The notes below the pieces were generated by a model. It did no database searches. It had not been told where the DNA came from and saw nothing but the letters and a program-made list of their open reading frames with translations. From NCBI GenBank assembly GCA_003667865.1, contig CP033051.1, positions 3,312,501 through 3,376,500 of the forward strand: a DNA stretch of 64,000 nucleotides. Direction: 5' to 3'. Positions within the stretch are counted from its first letter, which is position 1. Each line of letters starts with the position of its first letter. This document shows, one piece after another, positions 1-8,142 of the stretch. A program made the position numbers and the translations under genes. Origin of the DNA: Rossellomorea marisflavi. GTDB taxonomy: Bacteria > Bacillota > Bacilli > Bacillales > Bacillaceae_B.

Positions 1-2
1 AG

Positions 3-863
3 GTGAACTCTAAATTTGATGATTATGTAAAGAACATTCTCAATCAAACCGAATGTACCCAGGTTGAAAAAGAAGATATGTATGAGGAACTCATGCTGCA
101 TCTAGAGCTTTCAAAAGAGGATCTGATGTTAAAAGGAATAAGTGAAAGAGAAGCTGAGATAAAGGCAATGAACCTATTTGGTTCTGCTGAAATGATTGGA
201 TTTGATTTGCAGCAGTCAATCTTTCCATTCCGAAAAGAATTAATGTTAACGCTTACGTTAATGTCATTTCTTTATACAATCTCAGTATATCTTTTGTCTT
301 TATTTCATGTTGGCGATGCACATATCATCTGGTTGGTTGTATGCATGACTGTGAATTCATTCTTGCTATTCATATGTTTAAATAAAGCAGTCCGATTAAA
401 CAGGAGACGCTGGATTAACAGCTTTTTGATTACACATATTCTCACCTATTTGTATGGAAATGCATTTGTCACAACCTTTGATCACGAGCTTTATATGACC
501 ATCGGTGTGTTCAACTGGATCATCATTCTTTTTGCCACTTTCCTTGTCTATCAAACTACAACCAGTGAAATCTACTACAATGGAACATTTGCAAAAGAAC
601 GGAAGAGACTACACCAGATAAATTTTATCCTCGGGATAGCGGTCATTGGGCTAAGTTTGTTCTTTGTTTATGGTGGGCTCGCATTGTTTGGAGGATTTCA
701 TTTTTTTATGCTTCCATTGTTCATCCCGTTAACACTTTGGATCCTTCTTTATGTTGGACAATTAAAATTACTAAATCGTCATAAGAGGGTCAGCTTGATT
801 CTTATGATGATCTCCATTCTGATCTTTGTATTTTGTGTATTTTATTTCTTGATGCCATATTAA
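3..863 (+). CDS. HAAS-domain (permease-prefix) multi-pass membrane protein
   Basis: Residues 1-75 form a soluble helical domain of the HAAS/permease-prefix type (acidic helices, then an 'AEIKAMNLFGSAEMIG'-like stretch). About seven hydrophobic segments follow to the C-terminus. In this family the domain usually sits next to a PadR-type regulator gene, and the pair controls a membrane or transport function; any such regulator would lie left of the window. The first usable start is GTG at base 3, and the leading AGG could be the tail of a ribosome binding site, but an earlier start outside the window cannot be excluded. The gene ends 21 bases before the next one, suggesting an operon. The molecular function is unknown; confidence is for a real gene with this architecture. 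Confidence 0.75.
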   Translation: MNSKFDDYVKNILNQTECTQVEKEDMYEELMLHLELSKEDLMLKGISEREAEIKAMNLFGSAEMIGFDLQQSIFPFRKELMLTLTLMSFLYTISVYLLSLFHVGDAHIIWLVVCMTVNSFLLFICLNKAVRLNRRRWINSFLITHILTYLYGNAFVTTFDHELYMTIGVFNWIIILFATFLVYQTTTSEIYYNGTFAKERKRLHQINFILGIAVIGLSLFFVYGGLALFGGFHFFMLPLFIPLTLWILLYVGQLKLLNRHKRVSLILMMISILIFVFCVFYFLMPY

Positions 864-884
864 ATAATATCTAGGAGTTTTTTT

Positions 885-1928
885 ATGAAAAAAAAGACCA
901 TTTTTTGGTGGATGATTGCGATGGTTGTTGTCTCAACACTATTGCTAACTGTATTGGGAATCGTGTTTGGGAAAAGTGAAGTGGAAAAAAGTGAAGGTTT
1001 GTCTGGGCACTTTGACATATCCAAAGAAGGGTCAATTGCCTATGTCCATTATACAGATGGACGACCAGAAATTCGCTTGTATGATCCTGCGAATTCTACA
1101 GAGAACGTGATTCCGTTGGAAGATGACAAATATATTTTAGACCCAACTTTTACAAATGAGGCTTCATTGATTACGTATATAGCGACTAATCGTAATGTAG
1201 AAGAAGACCCAACAAGTTCTGTACGTCAATATAATCTTCAAACAAATGAAGATAAGGAGTTATTCTCTGTTCCTTCCGTTATTACGGAGATTGCATTTTC
1301 ACCAGTAGAAGATTCTTTGTTTTATCTGCAAGCTGGTACTTATGAAAATTATTCTCCCCTTGCTAGTAAGCGACCACATGATTTTGATGTTCATGAGTAT
1401 AAAATTAGCGAGAACCGACATGTTCAGCATACAAACTTGAAAGAATATTCAATGGAATCCCTTCATATCAGTGAGGATGGTGAATCTGTTTTTGTTCAAA
1501 TGCTTGATGATGCTGAAGCAGAGACTGCAGAAGATATATTTAATAACGTAAAACAACGTATCTTCGAAATTCCATTGAGTCAACCTGATACCCTTAGAAT
1601 TGTCAGTGATCCAAATCGTGACATAGACATTAACGGATTTACAATCATTCCGAACCGTCAAGACTTCATTTTTCAATCCGTAGCGAACATCAACGAAGGC
1701 GATTTATATCATTATGAATTGTATCATTTCAATAAAGAGACAAAGGAAGAGCAACAGCTCACACATTTGAAGGAATACGCAGGAAATCCTAAAGTAGTAA
1801 TGGATTTAAAGAAAATATACTTTATCGTAGATAAGCAGTTTGCAAAAGCAACTAGTGACTATCATCTATTTAGAATGAATTTAGATGGCACTGACATGGA
1901 GGAATTGCCTCTACCTGTGAATGAATAA
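885..1928 (+). CDS. membrane-anchored beta-propeller (TolB/WD40-like) protein
   Basis: One N-terminal hydrophobic segment (residues about 8-28) acts as a signal anchor and is followed by roughly 310 extracytoplasmic residues. These repeat the pattern strand, 'IAYVHYTDGRPEIRLYDP', strand, 'LITYIATN', 'NLQTNEDKEL', as in TolB-like propeller blades. The start is fixed by AGGAG 9 bases before ATG. It follows the HAAS protein by 21 bases and is probably co-transcribed, so the pair may be a sensor plus an extracellular scaffold. No catalytic motif is visible. The propeller fold is inferred from repeat pattern only; the function is unknown. Confidence 0.7.
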   Translation: MKKKTIFWWMIAMVVVSTLLLTVLGIVFGKSEVEKSEGLSGHFDISKEGSIAYVHYTDGRPEIRLYDPANSTENVIPLEDDKYILDPTFTNEASLITYIATNRNVEEDPTSSVRQYNLQTNEDKELFSVPSVITEIAFSPVEDSLFYLQAGTYENYSPLASKRPHDFDVHEYKISENRHVQHTNLKEYSMESLHISEDGESVFVQMLDDAEAETAEDIFNNVKQRIFEIPLSQPDTLRIVSDPNRDIDINGFTIIPNRQDFIFQSVANINEGDLYHYELYHFNKETKEEQQLTHLKEYAGNPKVVMDLKKIYFIVDKQFAKATSDYHLFRMNLDGTDMEELPLPVNE

Positions 1929-1946
1929 GAAAGATAGGGCCCTAAT

Positions 1947-1969
1947 CCCTGATCGTAAAAGGGTCAGGG
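1947..1969. terminator. possible hairpin between convergent genes
   Basis: CCCTGA at 1947-1952 pairs with TCAGGG at 1964-1969 across an 11-base loop, between two convergent genes. It overlaps the stop of the minus-strand gene and has no clear T-run, so it is only a weak terminator candidate. Confidence 0.3.
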
Positions 1970-2161
1970 TCCAAAATTGAAAAGATCGCCCATTATCCTT
2001 CCAAATCCACGTAACATCCACCAGATAATTCGAAACGGTAGTATCACCAATTCAGGAATCCAAAACAATGCATCGAAAAATCCATCCCAAAAAGTGTATT
2101 GATCGGGATGTTTTCTACTTCTTCTTGTTTTTGCTTTTCTTTTTTTCCACCATGTGTTCAT
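1964..2161 (-). CDS. small basic/aromatic membrane protein (65 aa), unknown function
   Basis: The protein begins with a strongly basic stretch (WKKRKAKTRRSRKH) and continues with a hydrophobic, tryptophan-rich segment (residues about 24-50), a plausible membrane-interface helix. The start chosen is ATG at 2161 because AGAGGAG lies 10 bases upstream of it on the minus strand; an in-frame GTG at 2185 lies upstream of that site and has no ribosome binding site of its own. It is convergent with the propeller gene. I do not recognise a family. Codon usage and the good ribosome binding site argue that it is expressed. Confidence 0.55.
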   Translation of the reverse strand: MNTWWKKRKAKTRRSRKHPDQYTFWDGFFDALFWIPELVILPFRIIWWMLRGFGRIMGDLFNFGP

Positions 2162-2241
2162 TCGAAACCGACTCCTCTTTATCACGAAATTAATTATATA
2201 AATTACATACGAGTTTCGTGCTAATAAAGTTTCATCTCAAC

Positions 2242-2270
2242 TTGTAATACGAGGTACATCGTATTACAAT
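2242..2270 (+). promoter_or_regulatory. perfect palindromic operator overlapping a sigma-A-type promoter
   Basis: TTGTAATACGA (2242-2252) and TCGTATTACAA (2259-2269) form a perfect 11-bp inverted repeat around the 6-base spacer GGTACA. The same bases read as a promoter: -35 TTGTAA at 2242-2247, a 17-base spacer, and -10 TACAAT at 2265-2270. A repressor dimer bound here would occlude RNA polymerase. The arms resemble operators of dimeric repressors (BlaI-, PadR- or GntR-type), but which protein binds is not visible in the window. Confidence 0.55.
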
Positions 2271-2300
2271 GGATGTGAACAATATACAATTTTCTTCATC

Positions 2301-2732
2301 ATGTATCAGAATCGGAAGGGGATGTTTAAAATCGATTATATACTGTTGGTTTTATTTACGGTGGTTGGTTCAATCTTATTAATTGGTATGACAAATAGAG
2401 AAATGAAATGGATAGGCGGCATTGGTGGCCTTCTTGTTTCAGTATTTATCGTGGTTAGTCAAATCATTAAATTTCAGTCAGGTTTCTTTGAAGGACAGAG
2501 TACGGAAGCATCAGAAGCAGTTGGACAATGGGTAGTGCCATCTTTTGTAGTCTTAGGAATTTATCTCTTAGGGATGATTAATTATCGTTGGATTAAGGCA
2601 GCTTTAAAAAGACAATCCTGGGTGAAATGGGGCTTACTTGCTCTAGATCTTCTTTTTAGCATTTTGTATCTTTATATTGGAGCATTTTTGTTGTTTATTG
2701 TTGCATTTACTTATTTTCCATTTGCGCCATAA
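2301..2732 (+). CDS. small membrane protein (143 aa, about four helices), unknown function
   Basis: There are four hydrophobic segments at about residues 10-27, 36-52, 73-93 and 105-137, with short loops and no catalytic motif. ATG at 2301 lies about 24 bases after the expected transcription start of the palindrome-covered promoter, but no convincing ribosome binding site precedes it. An internal ATG at 2322 has GGAAGGGG directly adjoining it, too close to work normally. The start is therefore uncertain. The gene stands alone and is probably controlled through the inverted repeat at 2242-2269. I do not recognise the family. Confidence 0.6.
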   Translation: MYQNRKGMFKIDYILLVLFTVVGSILLIGMTNREMKWIGGIGGLLVSVFIVVSQIIKFQSGFFEGQSTEASEAVGQWVVPSFVVLGIYLLGMINYRWIKAALKRQSWVKWGLLALDLLFSILYLYIGAFLLFIVAFTYFPFAP

Positions 2733-2903
2733 GAATGGAACCATCAATAAAATGAATTTCAAATATAAAAAGATCTATATAAGAATTAAATATATTCCAC
2801 CTTACACTAGAATTTTCCCCTTAAGAAAAAGAAGAGAATTTTTCTAATAATTGGATTTAATAGGGGCATAATACAAGTAATATTTGGTGTAGGAGGAAAT
2901 TAC

Positions 2904-4568
2904 TTGAGTACACAGGTATCTGTATTCGCCCTAGGTGGATTAAATGAAGTCGGTAAAAATATGTATGCTATTGAAGTCTCAGGAGAGATTATCGTTATTG
3001 ATTGTGGAAATAAATTTCCTGATGAGAGCTTGTTGGGGATTGATTTAATTATTCCAGATCTTTCTTACTTAGAAGAGAACAAAGAACGAGTCAAAGCACT
3101 CATTGTTACGCATGGCCATGAGGACCACATTGGTGGGATTCCTTACTTTCTTAAAAAAATTAAAGTGCCCGTTTATGCTACAAGATTTACGCTGGGTTTA
3201 ATTGAATTAAAGTTAAATGAACACAACCTTTTAGGGGAAACGGAACTGATTGAAATCCATTCAGAATCTAATGTGACGTTTAACGATATGAATGTTAGCT
3301 TCTTTAAAGTGAACCATAGTATTCCGGATTGTTTAGGGATTGTCTTTCATACTTCAGAAGGAAACATTGTCCACACTGGAGACTTCAAATTCGATCTAAC
3401 ACCAATGAATGGACAATATTCTGATATTCATAAAATGGCTAAAATTGGCCAAGACGGAGTTTTATTATTATTATCTGAGAGTACAAACGCAGAAAGACCT
3501 GGTTTTACCCCTTCAGAAAAGATGGTAGGAGAACATATGCTCGAAGCGTTTATGAAAGCAGACCGTAAAGTGATTGTCTCTACATTCGCTTCAAACGTTA
3601 ACCGAGTTCAACAGGTAGTGGATGCTGCTTTAAAAACAAACCGAAAACTTGCTCTGCTAGGTAGAAGTATGATTAATGTTGTGAATGTCGCGATCGAAAG
3701 AGGCTATGTACATATCCCCGAGGGCATGATCATTGACCCACAAGAAATTAATAGTTTTGCCCCAGAACGTGTAGCAATATTATGTACAGGTAGTCAAGGA
3801 GAACCGTTAGCTGCTCTCGCACGCTTGTCGACATCAAGCTTTAGAGGTGTTGAAATTCTACCGGAAGATACGGTCATATTAGCAGCGGGACCAATTCCTG
3901 GAAATGAACGCAATGTAACAAGAATTATTGATAATTTGTTTATCCTTGGAGCAAAGGTTATTTATGGTTCAGGAGTTACAACGGGAATGCACGTTTCAGG
4001 ACATGGCTATCAAGAAGACCTGAAGCTTATGTTAACACTTATGAAACCAAAATATTTTGTTCCGATACATGGAGAATATCGAATGCTTTTTCAACATCGT
4101 ATTCTAGCAGAATCGGTAGGGGTGGAACAGGGCAATACCTTTATAATGAAAAATGGAGATGTAGTCGATATAGAGGATGCATCAGCACGCCAAACGCGGA
4201 GAGTTTCAGCAGGTAATACGTATGTAGACGGAATCGGTGTTGGTGATGTTGGAGAAATTATTCTCCGTGATCGAAAACAGCTATCAGAAGACGGAATGCT
4301 TGTTGTTGTGTTAACAATGAGCAAAAGAGAGCGGAAAATAGTATCAGATCCTTCTACGATTACACGTGGATTTGTTTTTGTACGAGATTCAGAACAATTA
4401 CTTCGAGAAGTGAATCGCATCATTAAAAAAACAGTTAATGACCTTCAAGAAGAAGATCGCCATCAATGGAATGCCATTAAACAAAATATAAAGAAAGCAG
4501 TGGGCCAATATTTATACTCAGCAACAAAACGAAAACCAATGATCGTGCCGATTATTATTGAGATATAA
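2904..4568 (+). CDS. ribonuclease J family protein (J1/J2-like paralogue)
   Basis: This is a metallo-beta-lactamase/beta-CASP ribonuclease of 554 residues, the usual length of RNase J1 and J2 (about 555). It acts on mRNA as a 5'-3' exonuclease and endonuclease. The zinc motif HGHEDH is intact at residues 70-75, and the downstream metal and beta-CASP motifs (NHSIPD, HTGDFKFD, STNAERPG, HVSGHG, PIHGEYR) are present. The TTG start at 2904 is fixed by AGGAGG 7 bases upstream. It is monocistronic and none of the genes I associate with rnjA or rnjB are nearby. It mixes the J1-like catalytic motif with a J2-like 'NAERPG' motif, so it could be a third paralogue. Confidence 0.9.
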   Translation: MSTQVSVFALGGLNEVGKNMYAIEVSGEIIVIDCGNKFPDESLLGIDLIIPDLSYLEENKERVKALIVTHGHEDHIGGIPYFLKKIKVPVYATRFTLGLIELKLNEHNLLGETELIEIHSESNVTFNDMNVSFFKVNHSIPDCLGIVFHTSEGNIVHTGDFKFDLTPMNGQYSDIHKMAKIGQDGVLLLLSESTNAERPGFTPSEKMVGEHMLEAFMKADRKVIVSTFASNVNRVQQVVDAALKTNRKLALLGRSMINVVNVAIERGYVHIPEGMIIDPQEINSFAPERVAILCTGSQGEPLAALARLSTSSFRGVEILPEDTVILAAGPIPGNERNVTRIIDNLFILGAKVIYGSGVTTGMHVSGHGYQEDLKLMLTLMKPKYFVPIHGEYRMLFQHRILAESVGVEQGNTFIMKNGDVVDIEDASARQTRRVSAGNTYVDGIGVGDVGEIILRDRKQLSEDGMLVVVLTMSKRERKIVSDPSTITRGFVFVRDSEQLLREVNRIIKKTVNDLQEEDRHQWNAIKQNIKKAVGQYLYSATKRKPMIVPIIIEI

Positions 4569-4626
4569 GGATTATAGCGTTTCATTGTAAAGAGATTGGG
4601 ACATAAGTATTCCAGCTAATGATAAA

Positions 4627-4684
4627 CCCGAACAATCTGGCGATATCTATCCGATATTTTGCTGAATTGTTTGGGTCTTTTTCA
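4627..4684 (+). terminator. terminator after ribonuclease J gene
   Basis: CCCGAACAATCTGGC (4627-4641) pairs with GCTGAATTGTTTGGG (4661-4675) using several G-T pairs, and a T-rich tract follows. Confidence 0.65.
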
Positions 4685-4732
4685 CTGTTTTTTTCATACT
4701 TTACCGGTTACTAAATATTTTAAAATTCTTAG

Positions 4733-4857
4733 TGGAATGGAGCGGAAGACACTCGACTCCTACGGGATTTGAGGAAAGGCTGAGACCCCGCAGGCGAAGC
4801 CGAGGAGGCTCAGCTTCCTCCCCGTGGAAAGCGAGTGTCTGTAGCGCAATGGAACGA
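4733..4857. repeat. GC-rich structured intergenic repeat, copy 1
   Basis: Nested inverted repeats: AGACACTCG (4747-4755) with CGAGTGTCT (4832-4840); ACGGG with CCCGT; GCTGAG with CTCAGC. Blocks GACTCCT, TGAGACCCC, GAGGAGGCTCA and GGAAAGC are shared with the copy at 9776-9888. Stem sequences differ between the copies but stay complementary. It is much richer in G+C than its surroundings. Similar elements are, from memory, common in Bacillaceae genomes. Confidence 0.8.
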
Positions 4858-5039
4858 ACTTGTTTATAAAGCTTAACTACTGATTAATAGAGGCGTACTA
4901 TTTTGTATATAATTAGTGTATTATTCGTCTTTAGGGGTGGACTTTTATTTTATGTCCCAGCCTCTTTGAATTCAAATTAAAGGGAAATAGGAGTTTATAT
5001 CGTATTAGATAATAAACGGAACAGAAATGAGGGAGAAGG

Positions 5040-5495
5040 ATGTATGAATATTTTAACGGCCTTGTCATCAGGGAAGGAACGAAAGATGTTCCAGCAGAGA
5101 GTGTAGAGGCATTATTTCAAGATGCTGGCTGGGCTAAGGAAACACCAGACTGGCAAAAAGAAAAGTTCACACTAATATTCGAGAATTCTACATGGGCATT
5201 TACGGTTTGGGATGATAATCAAATGGTCGGAATGGTAAGAGTGATTTCAGATAAGATTATGGCAGCAACGATTATGGATCTCGCAGTATTAACACCCTAT
5301 AGAGGTAGAGGAATAGGACAAAAGCTAGTAAAGTGTTGTGTTCAGAAGCTACCACATGGAGATTGGTTTGCTCACACTTCTGCAGATAATTTTAGTTTCT
5401 ATAAACAATGTGGTTTTGAAGTAAGAGACCTATCAGAGAACGGAACGTGTACGTATTATGGGTTCATTCAAGCAAGAAAAGATGGCCATAGATAG
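5040..5495 (+). CDS. GNAT family N-acetyltransferase
   Basis: The acetyl-CoA binding motif A is clear: 'DLAVLTPYRGRGIGQKLV' (RxxGxG at about residues 87-92), followed by the typical 'FYKQCGFEV' motif B near residue 120. The 151-residue length is normal for a single GNAT domain. GGGAG lies just upstream of ATG 5040. It is followed by a bidirectional terminator and is alone in its transcription unit. The substrate cannot be deduced; it could acetylate a small amine or a protein N-terminus. Confidence 0.85.
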   Translation: MYEYFNGLVIREGTKDVPAESVEALFQDAGWAKETPDWQKEKFTLIFENSTWAFTVWDDNQMVGMVRVISDKIMAATIMDLAVLTPYRGRGIGQKLVKCCVQKLPHGDWFAHTSADNFSFYKQCGFEVRDLSENGTCTYYGFIQARKDGHR

Positions 5496-5535
5496 CCGTT
5501 ACATAAATAGATATTTTAGAGCTACTACTAAATAT

Positions 5536-5564
5536 AAAACCTCAACGGCTTTCGTTGAGGTTTT
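5536..5564. terminator. bidirectional terminator
   Basis: AAAACCTCAACG (5536-5547) and CGTTGAGGTTTT (5553-5564) form a 12-bp perfect stem with a 5-base loop. A and T tracts in the outer arms suit both the upstream acetyltransferase and the convergent EAL gene. Confidence 0.85.
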
Positions 5565-5585
5565 AACGATGTTTCATTATGTTAA

Positions 5586-7307
5586 TTAAGAACTTCCAAT
5601 TGCAGTTTTCAATAAGTGTAGTGGTACAGGTTTACTAAAAAGATAACCTTGTAATTCATCACAGCCTAATTCTTCTAAATACGTTCTTTGTGCTTGATCT
5701 TCAATTCCTTCGGCCGTTATTTCTAATTGTAATGATTTTGCTAGACGGATAATCATTTTTACAATTTCCTTATAATGTTGATCTTCCTCCATTTTTGAAA
5801 TAAAGCTCCTATCAATTTTTATCTTGTGGAGAGGGAGGTTCTTTAAATAGCTTAAGGTAGAATAAAAGATACCAAAATCATCTAGAACAAGTTTAAATCC
5901 TAATGATCGTAAACGATTCAACGTATCAATTGTATTTTCAACATTTAGTAGAGAATTCTCAGTAATCTCTAGCTCAATAAAACTAGAAGGCACTTCATAC
6001 TTATCAAGTATCTTCATGATTTGACAAGGAAAGTCTTCCTGTTCAAAGTGTTTTGGAGAGATATTAACTGCTACACTCTCGAGGCCAAGAGACTGAAGTT
6101 GTTCAAATGATTGGCATACTTCTTCAATAACCCAATAACCAATCTTAATGATCAAGTCTGTTTCTTCTGCAACTGGGATAAAATCATTCGGATTGACCAT
6201 ACCAGATTTTGAATTCCAGCGAATGAGAGCCTCGGCACTATATTTCTTTGATTGAATAATATACTTAGGTTGATAGTGTAAGTCGAATTCATTATTCAGT
6301 AGCGCTTTTTCAATCTCAACTGCAAGTGTTTTTTTCTTTAAGTATTGTAGAAGATCCTTATCGCTTTGTAAAAAAATGTGTGGTGTATTCAGTTTTCTTG
6401 TTTGTGCGGTTAATAACGCTTTATAAGCATTCTTAATATAGGATTCCAAGTCTTCTTGTTCATAGCTTATCCCAATATAAACGGAAAGACTCAGTTCTTC
6501 ATCCTCCATTATTGGAATGGGTTGTTCAAGTAGTGATTTCGTTTTAACAGAAACATCATAAACTGTCGAAGGGTCACCACTAAAGGCTACAATAAATTCC
6601 TTATCTTCAGTAATACTGATCGGAACATTTGGAAATTGCTCTTGCAATCTAGTAGATATAATTTTAAGAATATTATTTAGGTAGTACTCATCAATCGTCT
6701 TTAAAATATTGAGCTGATCAAAGCTAATATAGATAATGTGAAGATCTTCATTTAATAAGCTCTGTTCTTTAACGAGCTCTCTAAAGTATTTTGGAACAGC
6801 CAATTGTGTGACTGGATCATGAGTAATGGTTTTATACTCAGTTGTAATATCTCGAGTGAGCCCAACTACATAAGTATCTTGTTTCGTTTTTATTGGAATA
6901 AGAACTGTTTCGACATACTTCAATTCCGAATCGATTGTATTCATCTCATCGATATAGGATACCGGTGTTTCTCGATTTATGGCCTCAAGGTAGCGATTCG
7001 TTAGAAACTCAGCTAGTTTGCCTTGATATATATCCTCAAAGGTTTTCCCTAAATCGGATTCATGAAGACCTGCTAAATTTTTCGCTCTTGAACTAAATCG
7101 TACGTAACGAAAGCTAGCAGGTCTTTCATATTTCATTAAGAACACGATATCTACAATATTAGAGAACATGGAAAATAAGGTATCCTCATCCACTAATAGG
7201 GTATGCTTTTCTAATTTCACTATTAGTTGCTCCTTATCTGTAATTACTAGGCTTTTAATTGATATCGGCGTAAAAAGGTTTTTTCTTAATAGAGTACTGA
7301 GATTCAA
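5586..7307 (-). CDS. PAS-GGDEF(degenerate)-EAL protein, probable c-di-GMP phosphodiesterase
   Basis: A PAS-like sensor region (residues about 40-155) is followed by a GGDEF domain (about 160-310) whose signature is replaced by ITEDKEF at 232-238, so it should not synthesise c-di-GMP. The C-terminal EAL domain (about 325-570) keeps E359-A-L, N416 in 'VNIS', the ELEITE glutamates (about 445-450), DD476-477, K497, EGIE (533-536) and QGY, as expected for active phosphodiesterases. The loop that normally reads DFGTGYSSL is DFGIFYSTL here. No transmembrane helix is evident, so it is probably cytoplasmic. Monocistronic, convergent with the acetyltransferase and downstream of lexA on the same strand. 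The likely role is lowering c-di-GMP in motility or biofilm control. Confidence 0.88.
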   Translation of the reverse strand: MNLSTLLRKNLFTPISIKSLVITDKEQLIVKLEKHTLLVDEDTLFSMFSNIVDIVFLMKYERPASFRYVRFSSRAKNLAGLHESDLGKTFEDIYQGKLAEFLTNRYLEAINRETPVSYIDEMNTIDSELKYVETVLIPIKTKQDTYVVGLTRDITTEYKTITHDPVTQLAVPKYFRELVKEQSLLNEDLHIIYISFDQLNILKTIDEYYLNNILKIISTRLQEQFPNVPISITEDKEFIVAFSGDPSTVYDVSVKTKSLLEQPIPIMEDEELSLSVYIGISYEQEDLESYIKNAYKALLTAQTRKLNTPHIFLQSDKDLLQYLKKKTLAVEIEKALLNNEFDLHYQPKYIIQSKKYSAEALIRWNSKSGMVNPNDFIPVAEETDLIIKIGYWVIEEVCQSFEQLQSLGLESVAVNISPKHFEQEDFPCQIMKILDKYEVPSSFIELEITENSLLNVENTIDTLNRLRSLGFKLVLDDFGIFYSTLSYLKNLPLHKIKIDRSFISKMEEDQHYKEIVKMIIRLAKSLQLEITAEGIEDQAQRTYLEELGCDELQGYLFSKPVPLHLLKTAIGSS

Positions 7308-7367
7308 TGCTTTTAGATTGAATTTTTAGATAATTCCCAGCTTGTATGCATAATTATAGCAAAAGAA

Positions 7368-7407
7368 AAGAACCTATGCATATTCTTTTACGAATACTTA
7401 GGTTCTT
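7368..7407 (-). terminator. lexA terminator
   Basis: AAGAACCTA (7368-7376) pairs with TAGGTTCTT (7399-7407), with an inner TATTC/GAATA stem. Read on the minus strand the hairpin is followed by a T-rich tract. Confidence 0.7.
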
Positions 7408-7436
7408 CTAGTAATTTCATATAGAAATAGTGAGAG

Positions 7437-8057
7437 TTAATGAATTTGGCGGTATACACCAATAACCTTACCAAGTATAGAGACGTTTCTTAAAATAATA
7501 GGTTCCATAGAAGAGTTTTCAGGTTGTAATCGGATAAAATCCTTTTCTTTAAAGAAGCGTTTAACCGTTGCTTCATCTTCTTCTGTCATTGCAACAACAA
7601 TGTCACCATTTGCTGCAGTTTGTTGCTGACGAACGATAACATAGTCACCATCAAGAATTCCGGCTTCTATCATACTATCACCCATGATTTCCAGCATGAA
7701 AACAGAATCATCTGATGCTGTTAGGCTTTCGGGTAGAGGAAAGTACTCTTCCACATTTTCGATAGCCGAAATGGGTAGACCTGCTGTAACTTTACCTATT
7801 AACGGGACATTTACAACATTTTGACGAGGAATATGATTTTCCTCAATATCTAGTACTTCTATGGCTCTTGGCTTTGTTGGATCACGTCTAATTAAACCTT
7901 TACTTTCAAGTCTTGCAAGATGACCATGCACCGTAGAACTAGAAGCTAGTCCAACTGCCTCACCAATCTCCCTAACTGATGGTGGATATCCTTTTGCTTT
8001 CACTTCATTTTTAATGTACTCCAAAATGTCTTGTTGTCTTTTCGTTAATTTACTCAT
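7437..8057 (-). CDS. lexA: LexA, SOS transcriptional repressor
   Basis: LexA represses the DNA damage regulon and self-cleaves when RecA filaments form. The N-terminal winged helix (residues 1-65, '[22 protein letters not shown]') binds operators. The Ala92-Gly93 cleavage site ('VTAG') and the Ser128/Lys166 catalytic dyad ('GDSM', 'ATVKRF') are present. ATG at 8057 is chosen because AGAGGTG precedes it and the protein then aligns with known LexA from its first residues at 206 aa; an in-frame start at 8078 lies upstream. The gene is divergent from yneA. The LexA-box candidate at 8079-8092 just upstream suggests autoregulation. Confidence 0.97.
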   Translation of the reverse strand: MSKLTKRQQDILEYIKNEVKAKGYPPSVREIGEAVGLASSSTVHGHLARLESKGLIRRDPTKPRAIEVLDIEENHIPRQNVVNVPLIGKVTAGLPISAIENVEEYFPLPESLTASDDSVFMLEIMGDSMIEAGILDGDYVIVRQQQTAANGDIVVAMTEEDEATVKRFFKEKDFIRLQPENSSMEPIILRNVSILGKVIGVYRQIH

Positions 8058-8078
8058 AGTAGAACGCACCTCTATCAT

Positions 8079-8092
8079 CGATCATTTGTTCC
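8079..8092 (-). promoter_or_regulatory. LexA (SOS) box candidate upstream of lexA
   Basis: CGATCATTTGTTCC matches 8 of the 10 specified bases of CGAAC-N4-GTTCG. It lies 21 bases upstream of the lexA start codon. Confidence 0.5.
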
Positions 8093-8119
8093 TATTATAG
8101 CATGTATTTCCAGCAGGTA

Positions 8120-8133
8120 CAAACATAAGTTCG
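8120..8133. promoter_or_regulatory. LexA (SOS) box in the lexA-yneA intergenic region
   Basis: CAAACATAAGTTCG matches 9 of 10 specified bases of CGAAC-N4-GTTCG. It sits between the divergent lexA and yneA genes and could serve either promoter. Confidence 0.75.
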
Positions 8134-8142
8134 AATAAACGG

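Larger units (their letters stand above)
4589..4967. repeat. 379-bp intergenic element bounded by imperfect 18-bp inverted repeats
   Basis: AAAGAGATTGGGACATAA at 4589-4606 is matched in inverted orientation by TTATGTCCCAGCCTCTTT at 4950-4967 (16 of 18 positions). Between them lie the terminator hairpin of the ribonuclease J gene and a GC-rich structured repeat (4733-4857). There is no coding sequence in the whole 471-base gap 4569-5039. The arrangement resembles a small non-autonomous element, but no target-site duplication was established. Confidence 0.5.
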
